64,000 nucleotides of DNA from NCBI GenBank assembly GCA_900540395.1, contig UQFQ01000009.1, positions 1 to 64,000 on the forward strand, in the 5' to 3' direction. Position 1 is the first letter of the stretch. Each line of letters begins with the position of its first letter. Shown here one piece after another: positions 48,325-56,626 of this stretch. A program made the position numbers and the translations under genes. Origin of the DNA: an uncultured Mollicutes bacterium. Lineage in GTDB: Bacteria; Bacillota_I; Bacilli_A; RFN20; CAG-826. Below the pieces are notes generated by a model. The model saw nothing but the letters and a program-made list of their open reading frames with translations, was not told the DNA's origin and did no database searches.

Positions 48325-51001
48325 GTTTAATAACCCTTGGTTACTGTTTTTAATTATCCCGCTAGTTGTTTTAATTGTAGTTGGTTTCTTTATGATGAAA
48401 AAAGAGAAACGTTATACAAAGAAAAACATTATTTCTTTTTCATTACATTTAGTAATTGCTGTTCTTATTTCTGTCGCTTTTGCTGATCCAAGTTACTTAA
48501 CTGTTGATAAAGAGACTGATGTATTTATTCTTGTTGATGCTTCAGCTAGTGAAAAAACATCAACTGATCGCATTGATCAAGCAATTAAGGATGTTAGAGC
48601 CGCTGCTTTAGAAACGCCTAATACAAAAGTTGGAGTAATCCCTTTTGCAAAAGAAGCCAAAACTTTAGTCGAACTTGGCGGCTCTTTTAATTCAATTAAC
48701 GATATTTATAATGATAAATCATTTGATTATACAGCTACAAACCTTGAAGAAGCTTTACTTTATACCGCTGAAAAATTTGATTCAGATTCTTATAAAAGAA
48801 TAGTTTTAATTTCTGATGGAAATGAAACTGATGGAGAAGCAATAAATACAATTGAAACCTTAATGCAAGAAGGAATAACAGTTGATGTTGTTAATTTAAA
48901 AGCTGATTTCCCAGTTGAAATATCTTTAACAGGAATAAATTATACTGATAATACTTATTTAAATAGAGATGAGTCAGTAGAAGCATTAATTAATGCTTCA
49001 TCACCTTCTAACGTTACTCTTGAGTTACATAAAGATGGAAGTCTTATTGATTCTAAAAATGCTTACTTAGGAGCCGGATTAAACGTTGTTAGTTTTCCTT
49101 TAGATACTTCAAATAGTGGTGAATTTAAATATGAGGTTAAAATTAAAGAACAAGATGGTTCTAAATTTAACGATACATTCATTGAAAACAATTCACGTTC
49201 TTTTGTTCAAAATGTTTCTGGCGATTTTGAAATTCTCTTTTTAGGAAAAACTAATGCTGAATTAAATAAATTTAAAGAACTTGCTTCTTTACCTGAAGAA
49301 GCCACAATTGATTCATATATTAATGAAGAAACTGTTCCTTATACTTTAGAAGATTTAATTAAATATGATGAAATTATCTTATCTAATATTGATTTAACAA
49401 CTCTTGATAATTACGCTGATTTTATAACTAATTTATCAACAGCAGTATCAGTTTATGGAAAATCTGTTTTCACTTTTGATGCTACGTATGTTGGTAATAC
49501 TAATGATCCAGCTTTAGTCTTATATAATGATTTATTACCTGTTCAATATCAACCAGATGATTCTCGAGCCCTTGTTTTAGTTATTGACTCTTCTGGCTCA
49601 ATGGGTGGTAATAACTTAGATATGGCTATTCAAGGGGCCAAAGAAGTTGTTGATAAACTTGACGTTAATGATTCAATTGCTGTTGTTACTTTTGAAACTA
49701 ATGTAACAGTTCCAGTTACAATGACAACTATTAGAAATGAAGAAAATCGTCAAGACATCAAAGATAAGATTGATCGAATCACTAACAATGGTGGAACCAA
49801 TATGCTAAATGGTCTTGATGAAGCTTATAAACAAATTCAAGGCGTTACAGCTGAATATAAAGACATTATTACTTTAACTGATGGACTTGCTGGAGATAAC
49901 ATTAACGATTTAAAAAAATATGTTACTTCTATGAGCTTTTCAAATATTTCTTGTTCTTTTATCAATATATTAGATAAAGAAGGAGAAGAGCTTTTAAGGA
50001 CATTAGCTAAGCTTGGTAATGGCCAATATCATTATGTTGATTCAGCTCTTGGACTTAAAGACATCATGGTTGATGCTATTGAAGAAGAGATTATTGATAC
50101 TGTAATTGAAAAAGATTCGCCAGTTATTTATCAAATTGAGGATGATCCTTCATTAGAAGGTGGAGTTTATAACAAATTAGAAAATGTATTAGGATATAAC
50201 TATTGCCGTATGAAAAGTGGAGCCAATACAGTTTTATCTGTTCAATATATTCATACAAATTCTGAAAATCAATTAAATGTTATTGCTATTCCTTTATATG
50301 CTTATTGGCAATTTGGAGCTGGAAAAGTTTCTTCCTTTACCTCTTCTTTAAGTTCTAATTGGACAAGTAAATTTTGGAGTGCTGCATCCGGAAAAACTTT
50401 CTTTAAAAATATAGTTAATCAAAGCTTGCCAGATCGTTATAACAAATCTATTTTAAACGTCGAGTTTAAAGCAAATGGATCAACTTCTGAAATTGAAGTA
50501 AGTCCAAACGTTGATACAAAAAATAGCAAAGTAAGTGTTGAACTTAAATCTTTAGATGATGAAAGCACCATTGCTAATTATGATTTAGTTTATGATGGTA
50601 GTAGTTTTACATATGATCTTCCTACACCTAAAGTTGGATTTTATGAAGCAAAGGTTAATTTTTCAAAGTTAAATAGTGAAACAAATGAATATGAACTTGT
50701 TGAAACAACTACAGTAATTTATAGTTTCGATTATTCTTCAGAGTTTAATTTCTTTGATGAAACAGCAAATACTCTTCTTAATCAAATTGCTTCACAATGT
50801 GGCGGGTCAATTTTAGCCGAGAATAATATTCATATTGACATGAGTAATAACCAACTTGCTGATTCAAGTTATGTTTCTTTGATGGTTTGGATATTACTTG
50901 CAGCTGTTATTGTTTATCTTGCTGATATTACTATTAGAAAATCTATCTTTAGAAAGAAAGAGAAAAAAGAAGTTAGTCAACCTGCTGATAATTATTTTTA
51001 A
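48311..51001 (+). CDS. Membrane protein with two vWA domains
   Basis: 896 residues. Two N-terminal BatA-type helices (~10-28, ~39-58) lead to vWA one (metal site D-A-S-A-S, ~75, with S-D-G-N-E-T later). A glutamine-amidotransferase-like region (~300-410) is interrupted by vWA two, which has a full D-S-S-G-S-M-G-G site (~425), T-N-M-L-N-G and L-T-D-G-L-A-G. A beta-rich segment and a C-terminal helix (~857-876) with a Lys-rich tail end it. It is the last gene of the MoxR operon, ended by the hairpin at 51036. Confidence 0.9.
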   Translation: MNNFKFNNPWLLFLIIPLVVLIVVGFFMMKKEKRYTKKNIISFSLHLVIAVLISVAFADPSYLTVDKETDVFILVDASASEKTSTDRIDQAIKDVRAAALETPNTKVGVIPFAKEAKTLVELGGSFNSINDIYNDKSFDYTATNLEEALLYTAEKFDSDSYKRIVLISDGNETDGEAINTIETLMQEGITVDVVNLKADFPVEISLTGINYTDNTYLNRDESVEALINASSPSNVTLELHKDGSLIDSKNAYLGAGLNVVSFPLDTSNSGEFKYEVKIKEQDGSKFNDTFIENNSRSFVQNVSGDFEILFLGKTNAELNKFKELASLPEEATIDSYINEETVPYTLEDLIKYDEIILSNIDLTTLDNYADFITNLSTAVSVYGKSVFTFDATYVGNTNDPALVLYNDLLPVQYQPDDSRALVLVIDSSGSMGGNNLDMAIQGAKEVVDKLDVNDSIAVVTFETNVTVPVTMTTIRNEENRQDIKDKIDRITNNGGTNMLNGLDEAYKQIQGVTAEYKDIITLTDGLAGDNINDLKKYVTSMSFSNISCSFINILDKEGEELLRTLAKLGNGQYHYVDSALGLKDIMVDAIEEEIIDTVIEKDSPVIYQIEDDPSLEGGVYNKLENVLGYNYCRMKSGANTVLSVQYIHTNSENQLNVIAIPLYAYWQFGAGKVSSFTSSLSSNWTSKFWSAASGKTFFKNIVNQSLPDRYNKSILNVEFKANGSTSEIEVSPNVDTKNSKVSVELKSLDDESTIANYDLVYDGSSFTYDLPTPKVGFYEAKVNFSKLNSETNEYELVETTTVIYSFDYSSEFNFFDETANTLLNQIASQCGGSILAENNIHIDMSNNQLADSSYVSLMVWILLAAVIVYLADITIRKSIFRKKEKKEVSQPADNYF

Positions 51002-51035
51002 CTTTTTAATAAAATATTTTTAAATTTTCTTAAAT

Positions 51036-51068
51036 AAACTCCTTTATATTAGTGAAAGGAGTTTTTCT
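51036..51068 (+). terminator. Terminator of the MoxR/vWA operon
   Basis: AAACTCCTTT and AAAGGAGTTT pair fully around a 9-base loop, followed by five Ts. Confidence 0.88.
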
Positions 51069-51225
51069 TTCGTGTTCTTTGACATATTTTTTTAGTAAAG
51101 ATTTAAAAGGAAGTTATGGTTTATTTTCTATAGTTTTTCTTATTCTTTGTTATGTGCTAATATTTAATTAGAAACATTAAATTTAGCATTAAAACACTGC
51201 AAATCTTAGCTATTTTGTAGAAATT

Positions 51226-51783
51226 ATGGTCTATAAGGTAGAGTTATTATACAAAGAAAAATGGAAAAATTATATTCTTGATAATGGATATAGAAGTGAA
51301 GAATATTACGATGTAGAACTTAGTGAGGACACTCTTCATAACGTAAATTTAAAGTTGACACGAAAGAAACTAACTAATCCAATTGTGCATACATCTGAAG
51401 AATATGATTTTCCTGATAGACTCTACCAAGATCATTTTCCTGATGCTAAGGCTTATGGTGTTTTAAAGAATGATAAGCTAATAGGAGTAATTGAAGTTAG
51501 TGAGGAAAAGTGGTCCAATCGTTTAAGAGTAACCGAGCTTTATGTTGATAAAGATTATAGAAGGAGAGGAATTGCCACTTGTTTGATGAATTTTGCAAAA
51601 GATATAGCAAAAGCAAATAATAATCGAGCAATCATTTTAGAAACTCAAACTTGTAATGTTAATGCTATTGATTTTTATCATTCGCAAGGTTTTGTTTTTG
51701 ACGGAATTGAAACAACTTGCTATAACAACGAAGATATAAAAAGAAAAGAAGTGCGCTTAGAACTTGTTTATTTTATAAAATAG
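51226..51783 (+). CDS. GNAT acetyltransferase (streptothricin-acetyltransferase-like)
   Basis: 185 residues. Acetyl-CoA loop R-R-R-G-I-A-T (~residue 115) follows strand motif V-T-E-L-Y-V-D-K-D-Y. The C-terminal part, I-L-E-T-Q-T-C-N-V-N-A-I-D-F-Y-H-S-Q-G-F, and the later E-V-R-L-E resemble the streptothricin acetyltransferase (Sat) group. Many chromosomal relatives have other substrates, so resistance is not shown. No Shine-Dalgarno is visible; a TATTTT box ends nine bases before the ATG. It ends seven bases from the stop of the convergent ATPase gene. Confidence 0.85.
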   Translation: MVYKVELLYKEKWKNYILDNGYRSEEYYDVELSEDTLHNVNLKLTRKKLTNPIVHTSEEYDFPDRLYQDHFPDAKAYGVLKNDKLIGVIEVSEEKWSNRLRVTELYVDKDYRRRGIATCLMNFAKDIAKANNNRAIILETQTCNVNAIDFYHSQGFVFDGIETTCYNNEDIKRKEVRLELVYFIK

Positions 51784-51790
51784 TTCGTTG

Positions 51791-53110
51791 CTAATTGATA
51801 AATTGATTTATATCTTGGATTAAATAGAGTGGAAGGTCGATTAAATCACCTTTATCTTTAAACGTAGATAAGGAAGTTCTTATTGACTTATTTGGATGAT
51901 ATTTTTCTTTAAACATTTTAAGACTTTTAGCCTTTAAATTAGTTTCGGCCTTAACTTCTATTGGCGTAATACTTTTACCATTATCCACAAGAAACTCAAT
52001 CTTGGTTGTACTCAAAGAGGTTTGATAAGTGCAAATTTTTAGATTTTTGTTTACAACAAGTTGATTTAAAACGTAGTTTTCAGTAAGTGCCCCTTTAAAT
52101 TCAGTAAAAATATTGTTTTTTGATATTAAAGTTGAAAGATCAATCTTACACATACAAGCTAGTAATCCGACATCGAAAAAATACAATTTAAAAACTGTTT
52201 CATTTAAGTATGACTCAAGTGGAATATTTGGCTTTGTAATGGAATTAATTTTGTAAACTAATCCGGAATTTAAAAGCCACTCAATTGCTATTTGATAGTC
52301 TCTTTTTCCTTTATTATTTTCTTTTATATCTTTATAAACAAATTTCTTATTTTCTTTTGCTAGTTGAACTGGGATACTTTTAAATACTTCCTTAATTCTT
52401 AGAGTAATTAATGAGTTATCGTTGTGCTTACTTATATCATTTATATATGAATCCAAGATATTATTTTGGATGGTTCTTACTTCGGCGAAAGCCTGGCTTG
52501 AATCTTGTTTTAAGTCTAAATACTTTTGCACGACTTCAGGCATGCCGCCGATGTAGTAGTATTTTTTTAGCTCGTTTACTAATTCTAAATGAAAAGGTTC
52601 GAATAAATTTATATCATTTGTCTCAAAGAGTTTATAAAGTCCAGGATTATCAGCTTTTAAAAATTCTTTAAATGTTAAAGGATATAAGTCCAGAAATTCA
52701 ACCTTTCCAACAGGAAAAGAAAAATCTTTATGGAAAAAAATTCCAAGTAAACTTCCAGCACAAATTATGTGGTAATCAGGATGAGTTTCATAGATTGATT
52801 TTAATGAAGATAATGCTTCAGGACATAATTGAATCTCATCTAAAATGATTAAGGTATCTTTAGTTATAGTTTTGTTAAATTTTATTGATAGAAGGTTCAA
52901 AAGAGAATCTGGATTTTTTGTCAAAAATAGATTTTTCAAAGTTTCATCTCTATCAAAAGAGCACGGAATATAGTTATCCTTATAGTACATGTCTTTGAAT
53001 TGGCTAATTAGATAACTTTTTCCAACCTGGCGTGCTCCGCGTATGATAAGAGGTTTTCTTTTTTCTTTTTCGTTCCACTTTATAAGATTTTTGATTGCTT
53101 CTCTTTCCAT
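51791..53110 (-). CDS. AAA_14 / DUF4143 ATPase
   Basis: 439 residues. The AAA_14 ATPase half has Walker A G-A-R-Q-V-G-K-S-Y (~25-33), Walker B L-I-I-L-D-E-I-Q-L (~87) and sensor C-A-G-S-L-L-G (~118). The C-terminal DUF4143 half has V-G-L-L-A-C and the nuclease-like I-E-F-L-V-D-N-G...P-I-E-V-K-A-E pattern. The role of this common, patchily spread family is unknown. A promoter at 53128-53156 and three 32-bp-period repeats just upstream suggest tight control, perhaps by itself. Confidence 0.93.
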   Translation of the reverse strand: MEREAIKNLIKWNEKEKRKPLIIRGARQVGKSYLISQFKDMYYKDNYIPCSFDRDETLKNLFLTKNPDSLLNLLSIKFNKTITKDTLIILDEIQLCPEALSSLKSIYETHPDYHIICAGSLLGIFFHKDFSFPVGKVEFLDLYPLTFKEFLKADNPGLYKLFETNDINLFEPFHLELVNELKKYYYIGGMPEVVQKYLDLKQDSSQAFAEVRTIQNNILDSYINDISKHNDNSLITLRIKEVFKSIPVQLAKENKKFVYKDIKENNKGKRDYQIAIEWLLNSGLVYKINSITKPNIPLESYLNETVFKLYFFDVGLLACMCKIDLSTLISKNNIFTEFKGALTENYVLNQLVVNKNLKICTYQTSLSTTKIEFLVDNGKSITPIEVKAETNLKAKSLKMFKEKYHPNKSIRTSLSTFKDKGDLIDLPLYLIQDINQFIN

Positions 53111-53127
53111 AAGATTGTCCTATACCT

Positions 53128-53156
53128 ATTTTATCTAAAATTGGTACATATAACAA
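53128..53156 (-). promoter_or_regulatory. Promoter of the AAA_14 gene
   Basis: On the minus strand TTGTTA (53156-53151), 17 bases, TAAAAT (53133-53128). The three repeats lie immediately upstream of the -35 box. Confidence 0.65.
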
Positions 53157-53162
53157 TAAATT

Positions 53163-53254
53163 TGGAAAATATTCGTACGAAAAAATTCCATTTGTGGAAA
53201 ATATTCCTACGAAAAAATTCCATTTTTGGAAATTATTCGTAGGAAAAAATTCCA
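53163..53254. repeat. Three 28-bp palindromic repeats at a 32-bp period
   Basis: Units start at 53163, 53195 and 53227. Each begins TGGAAA and ends ATTCCA, with a core TTCGTACGAA (perfect in unit one, one change each in two and three). A 32-bp period equals three helical turns, so all three face the same side. Confidence 0.85.
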
Positions 53255-53410
53255 ATAATACGGACAACTCAATTATAATTCTTGTTATAGATGCATTATT
53301 TTTAGCCATTAGTAATTGTTTTAAGATAAATAAGTATATAATCTTAAACTAAAATGTGTTTCCTCAAAAAACTATGTTTCGATATAATCTTATTTGTTAG
53401 GAAAAGAATT

Positions 53411-54085
53411 ATGAGAATTGGATTAATTATAGCAACAAAAGAAGAGTTTGACACTTTAGTGCAAGGGTTTAATGTTCAACCAAATGAAGAAAAGGATAAT
53501 GTCTATCATACCTTTTTACTTAACATAAATGAACATGAAGTTTATGTTGCAAAAAGTGGTATAGGAGAAATTGCTGCAAGCAGCTTGACTCAATATTTAA
53601 TAACTAAATATGATGTTAAACTCATTTTAAATTATGGAGTTGTTGGAGCTTTAAAACCTAATTTAAAGATTAATGATTGTGCAGTTTTAAAAAGTGTAGT
53701 TCATTATGATTTTGATATTTCTGGCATTGATGAGATTGATGAAGCAACCTATCCAGAAATTGGTAGCTATGAAATTCCTCTTACTAGGAAATATATTGAA
53801 TTAGTTAAAAAACTTAATCCACAATTACCTGAACTTATTTGTGCTAGTGGCGATAAATTCATTTCTGATTCAAATTTTAAGAATTCTTTAGTTAGCAAAT
53901 TTAATGCAGATGTTTGTGATATGGAAAGTGCAGGAATTGTTTTAACTGCTTTAAAAAACGGAGTTGAAGTATTCTCTTTAAAAGGCGTGAGTGATACAGC
54001 AAACGATGAAGAATATAATTCTTTTGCAAAAAGAACCTGTGAAGTATTATTCAAAGTTTTAAAAGAGATTTTATTTTCACTTTAA
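53411..54085 (+). CDS. mtnN: MTA/SAH nucleosidase
   Basis: Cleaves 5'-methylthioadenosine and S-adenosylhomocysteine, releasing adenine. 224 residues from ATG 53411 (AGGAAA site). Catalytic residues are seen as the Glu in A-T-K-E-E-F near the start, the Glu of C-D-M-E-S-A-G-I (~residue 173) and the Asp of G-V-S-D-T-A-N (~197). N-Y-G-V-V-G-A-L is the family's G-x-A-G-A-like strand, with Val in place of the usual Thr-Ala. MTA arises from polyamine synthesis, SAH from methylation. Confidence 0.92.
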   Translation: MRIGLIIATKEEFDTLVQGFNVQPNEEKDNVYHTFLLNINEHEVYVAKSGIGEIAASSLTQYLITKYDVKLILNYGVVGALKPNLKINDCAVLKSVVHYDFDISGIDEIDEATYPEIGSYEIPLTRKYIELVKKLNPQLPELICASGDKFISDSNFKNSLVSKFNADVCDMESAGIVLTALKNGVEVFSLKGVSDTANDEEYNSFAKRTCEVLFKVLKEILFSL

Positions 54086-54122
54086 CTAAAAAAGTAATAT
54101 ATTTATTCATTGGGGTTGAGTT

Positions 54123-54926
54123 ATGGAGATTTTAATTACTTTTTTAGGTTTAATTATTCCTTTTATTGGAACAACATTAGGTTCAAGTTTTATCTATATC
54201 TTTAAGAATAAAGGTATGAGCATAAATCTTGGCAAAATTTTTAACGGTTTTGCCGCAGGCGTTATGCTTGCAGCTTCCTTTTTTGGCTTAATGCTGCCGG
54301 CACTTGAATACCAAGTTGATTATATGCCTACGATACTAGTCGTAATCATTGCCTTCCTTATTGGTGTTATTTTGATATTTTGTATTGATCACTTTGTTCC
54401 TCACTTTCATAGTCAAGAAAACTATGAAGAAGGCATTAAAACACAAAGAGTTACTAAAGACCAAAAGATGTTTCTTGCTGTTTTAATCCACAATGTTCCA
54501 GAAGGATTATCAGTTGGAGTAACTTTTGGTGTTGCTTTAGCCAATTTAACAAGTGGAAGTGATTTATTTGCAGTAATGGGCTCGGCCTTGATGTTAAGTA
54601 TTGGTGTAGCAATACAAAATATCCCTGAAGGAGCAATAGTGTCATTACCTTTTAAAGAAACCAACACTACTAACAAAGCTTTTTTATATGGTATGTTTAG
54701 TGGAATCATTGAACCAATCGTTGCTGTTTTTGGTGTCTTATTGGCTTATTATATTCAACCTTTAATGCCTTGGGCTTTAGCTTTAGCAGCTGGATGTATG
54801 ATTTATGTAACAATTGAAGACTTAGTTCCGACAGCAGTAAGTGGTGAAGGCAAAAATCACTACGGGATTATTGCATTCATTATCGGCTTTTTAATTATGA
54901 TGAGCCTTGACTATTTGTTAGGATAA
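54123..54926 (+). CDS. ZIP-family metal transporter
   Basis: 267 residues with eight helices. The metal sites are intact: H-N-V-P-E-G-L-S-V-G (helix four) and I-Q-N-I-P-E-G-A-I-V (helix five). A His-rich loop H-F-V-P-H-F-H-S-Q follows helix three. Imports zinc or a similar divalent ion. GGGGTTGAG precedes the ATG. It ends tail to tail with the ADP-ribosylglycohydrolase gene, overlapping it by 16 bases. Confidence 0.93.
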   Translation: MEILITFLGLIIPFIGTTLGSSFIYIFKNKGMSINLGKIFNGFAAGVMLAASFFGLMLPALEYQVDYMPTILVVIIAFLIGVILIFCIDHFVPHFHSQENYEEGIKTQRVTKDQKMFLAVLIHNVPEGLSVGVTFGVALANLTSGSDLFAVMGSALMLSIGVAIQNIPEGAIVSLPFKETNTTNKAFLYGMFSGIIEPIVAVFGVLLAYYIQPLMPWALALAAGCMIYVTIEDLVPTAVSGEGKNHYGIIAFIIGFLIMMSLDYLLG

Positions 54927-55789
54927 TTTATATATTTTTGATCTATTGAAAGTCCATATTTTTTATTAAAAACCTTGCAAATCTTAAGTAAATCGCTAGT
55001 TAAATAAGATAATGCTACACTATTTAACTTAGTAATTTCTTCTCTTTTTTCTTGAGATAAATTGGAAATGATGGCATATCCTTCTTTATTATTTTTGTTT
55101 AGATAATAAGCCTCGCTTAAAGCTAATACCATATCAGATATTGTGTCGCTATCTCCGCCTATTGATATAGCATTTCTTAATGCATCAATATAATTTTTGC
55201 TTATTAAGAAAATGTAGATTGCCTGTGGCACAGATTTTTGACAGGATATTTCGAATTTGTAATTTTGCACTAAATTTTCATAATCAAAATTGAGTTGATA
55301 ATAATTCTTTTCAACATATTCATTAACTTCGCTTTTTGTTGCTCCATGAAGCAAAAGATAGATTGAAGTTGCAATGCATCTTGCACCTTTCAAACCTTCT
55401 TCATGATTATGAGTTATGGAAGTAACAAAATCTGAAAGCTTAATCGTTTCGTCTAAAGAATTTGAAACATATGCAACAGGAGACACTCTCATGGCGGCGC
55501 CATTTCCATAGCTGTTATAAGGTAATGAAGAGTTACTATTTATCCATCTTAAAAAGCTTGGTCCATATCCTGCGTTAATATATTTTTGAGCGGTTTCTTT
55601 AATGATTTTTATTAGTTCATTTTTATTTATTTCCTTAGGAAATTTTAAAAAATACTTGGAAATTGCAAGAGTTAATACTGAATCATCGGTAAATCTTGTA
55701 TCTTCATTAAAGAAAGCAAAGTCCTTTGACTTAGTATTATTAAACTCAAAATGAGAACCTATAATATCTCCAACAAGCGCACCAAACAT
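54911..55789 (-). CDS. ADP-ribosylglycohydrolase family protein
   Basis: 292 residues from ATG 55789, which gives the family start M-F-G-A-L-V-G-D-I-I-G-S. Magnesium-site motifs are F-T-D-D-S-V-L-T (~35) and G-G-D-S-D-T-I-S-D (~210). Y-G-N-G-A-A-M-R-V-S-P lies between them. Members remove ADP-ribose from proteins, or from other ADP-ribosyl compounds; the target here is unknown. TATAAT lies eight bases before the ATG with no ribosome binding site. No macrodomain or ADP-ribosyltransferase is seen nearby. Confidence 0.92.
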   Translation of the reverse strand: MFGALVGDIIGSHFEFNNTKSKDFAFFNEDTRFTDDSVLTLAISKYFLKFPKEINKNELIKIIKETAQKYINAGYGPSFLRWINSNSSLPYNSYGNGAAMRVSPVAYVSNSLDETIKLSDFVTSITHNHEEGLKGARCIATSIYLLLHGATKSEVNEYVEKNYYQLNFDYENLVQNYKFEISCQKSVPQAIYIFLISKNYIDALRNAISIGGDSDTISDMVLALSEAYYLNKNNKEGYAIISNLSQEKREEITKLNSVALSYLTSDLLKICKVFNKKYGLSIDQKYINYPNK

Positions 55790-55846
55790 ATATATCAATT
55801 ATAAAGCAAAATTTACAATCTTTATATATTAAGGAGGAAGGCCTTC

Positions 55847-55870
55847 ATGGTAAAATTTTTACATGAATGA
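55847..55870 (+). CDS. Seven-codon leader ORF before the ABC exporter
   Basis: ATG at 55847 has a strong AAGGAGGAAGG site seven bases upstream and reads M-V-K-F-L-H-E-stop. Its TGA (55868-55870) lies inside the first codons of the ABC ATPase gene (ATG 55863), which has no site of its own. It probably serves to load ribosomes by coupling. Confidence 0.5.
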   Translation: MVKFLHE

Positions 55871-56624
55871 ACTTGAAATAATAAACTTAACAAAAAGATT
55901 TAAGTTAAGTAAAAAGCAACAGAAAACAAATAAAACTAATGATCCTTATCTTACTGCTTTGAAGGATTTTTCTTTGACCTTACAAGAAGGAGAGATATTA
56001 GGAATTTTAGGCCCTAACGGAGCTGGTAAAACAACGGCTTTAAGAATTATTTCTTCTTTAATTAAGCCTGATGAAGGTTTAGTTAAATTAAATGGTGAAG
56101 ATATTTACAAAGATGTTTATAGTTATCGAAAAAGAGTAGGTTTTTTAACTAGCGAACTTAAACTAGATGGATTTTTTACTCCGGATTATACCTTCACCTA
56201 TATGTCTCGACTTTATGGCATTGATGAAGAAACTATTAAAGACAACAAAGAAAAATTATTTAATCGATTTGGTATTAACCGTTTTAAAGATGTTAAGATT
56301 GCTGATTTGTCAACCGGCATGAAGCAGAAAGTTTCCTTAGCTATTTCTTTATGTAACGATCCGGAAATCATTATTTTTGATGAACCAACAAACGGACTTG
56401 ATATTGTTGCAACAAAAGATGTGGAAGATTATTTAATTTCTTTAAAAGGTGAAAATAAAATTATTTTAATTTCGACTCATATATTTTCAATTATTGAAAA
56501 ACTTTGTGATAAAGTAGCTGTTATTTTGCATGGCGAAAAAGTTCTTGAAGGAGATTTAAAAGATTTAGCAAAAGAGAAAAGTTTAAGTGATATCTTCTTT
56601 GAACTTTATACGGAGGAAGAGTAA
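55863..56624 (+). CDS. ABC exporter ATPase (NatA-like)
   Basis: 253 residues. Walker A G-P-N-G-A-G-K-T-T (~52), Q-loop region, signature L-S-T-G-M-K-Q-K (~155) and Walker B I-I-I-F-D-E-P-T-N-G-L-D (~174). The S-T-G-M-K form and L-S...S-T-H sequence are typical of NatA-type, ABC-2 exporters (sodium, drug or peptide). A Lys-rich insert (KKQQKTNKTND) sits near residue 20. The ATG overlaps a seven-codon leader ORF. The permease follows after two bases. Confidence 0.93.
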   Translation: MNELEIINLTKRFKLSKKQQKTNKTNDPYLTALKDFSLTLQEGEILGILGPNGAGKTTALRIISSLIKPDEGLVKLNGEDIYKDVYSYRKRVGFLTSELKLDGFFTPDYTFTYMSRLYGIDEETIKDNKEKLFNRFGINRFKDVKIADLSTGMKQKVSLAISLCNDPEIIIFDEPTNGLDIVATKDVEDYLISLKGENKIILISTHIFSIIEKLCDKVAVILHGEKVLEGDLKDLAKEKSLSDIFFELYTEEE

Positions 56625-56626
56625 TT

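Noticed and set aside
53163..53254. CRISPR-like periodic repeats
   Set aside because: The units fill almost the whole period, leaving four bases between them and no unique spacers; no cas genes are present. They fit operator repeats better.
53004..53309. Minus-strand open frame of 101 codons over the repeats
   Set aside because: It only exists because the repeat period and composition lack stops; it has no family pattern and overlaps the real start of the AAA_14 gene.
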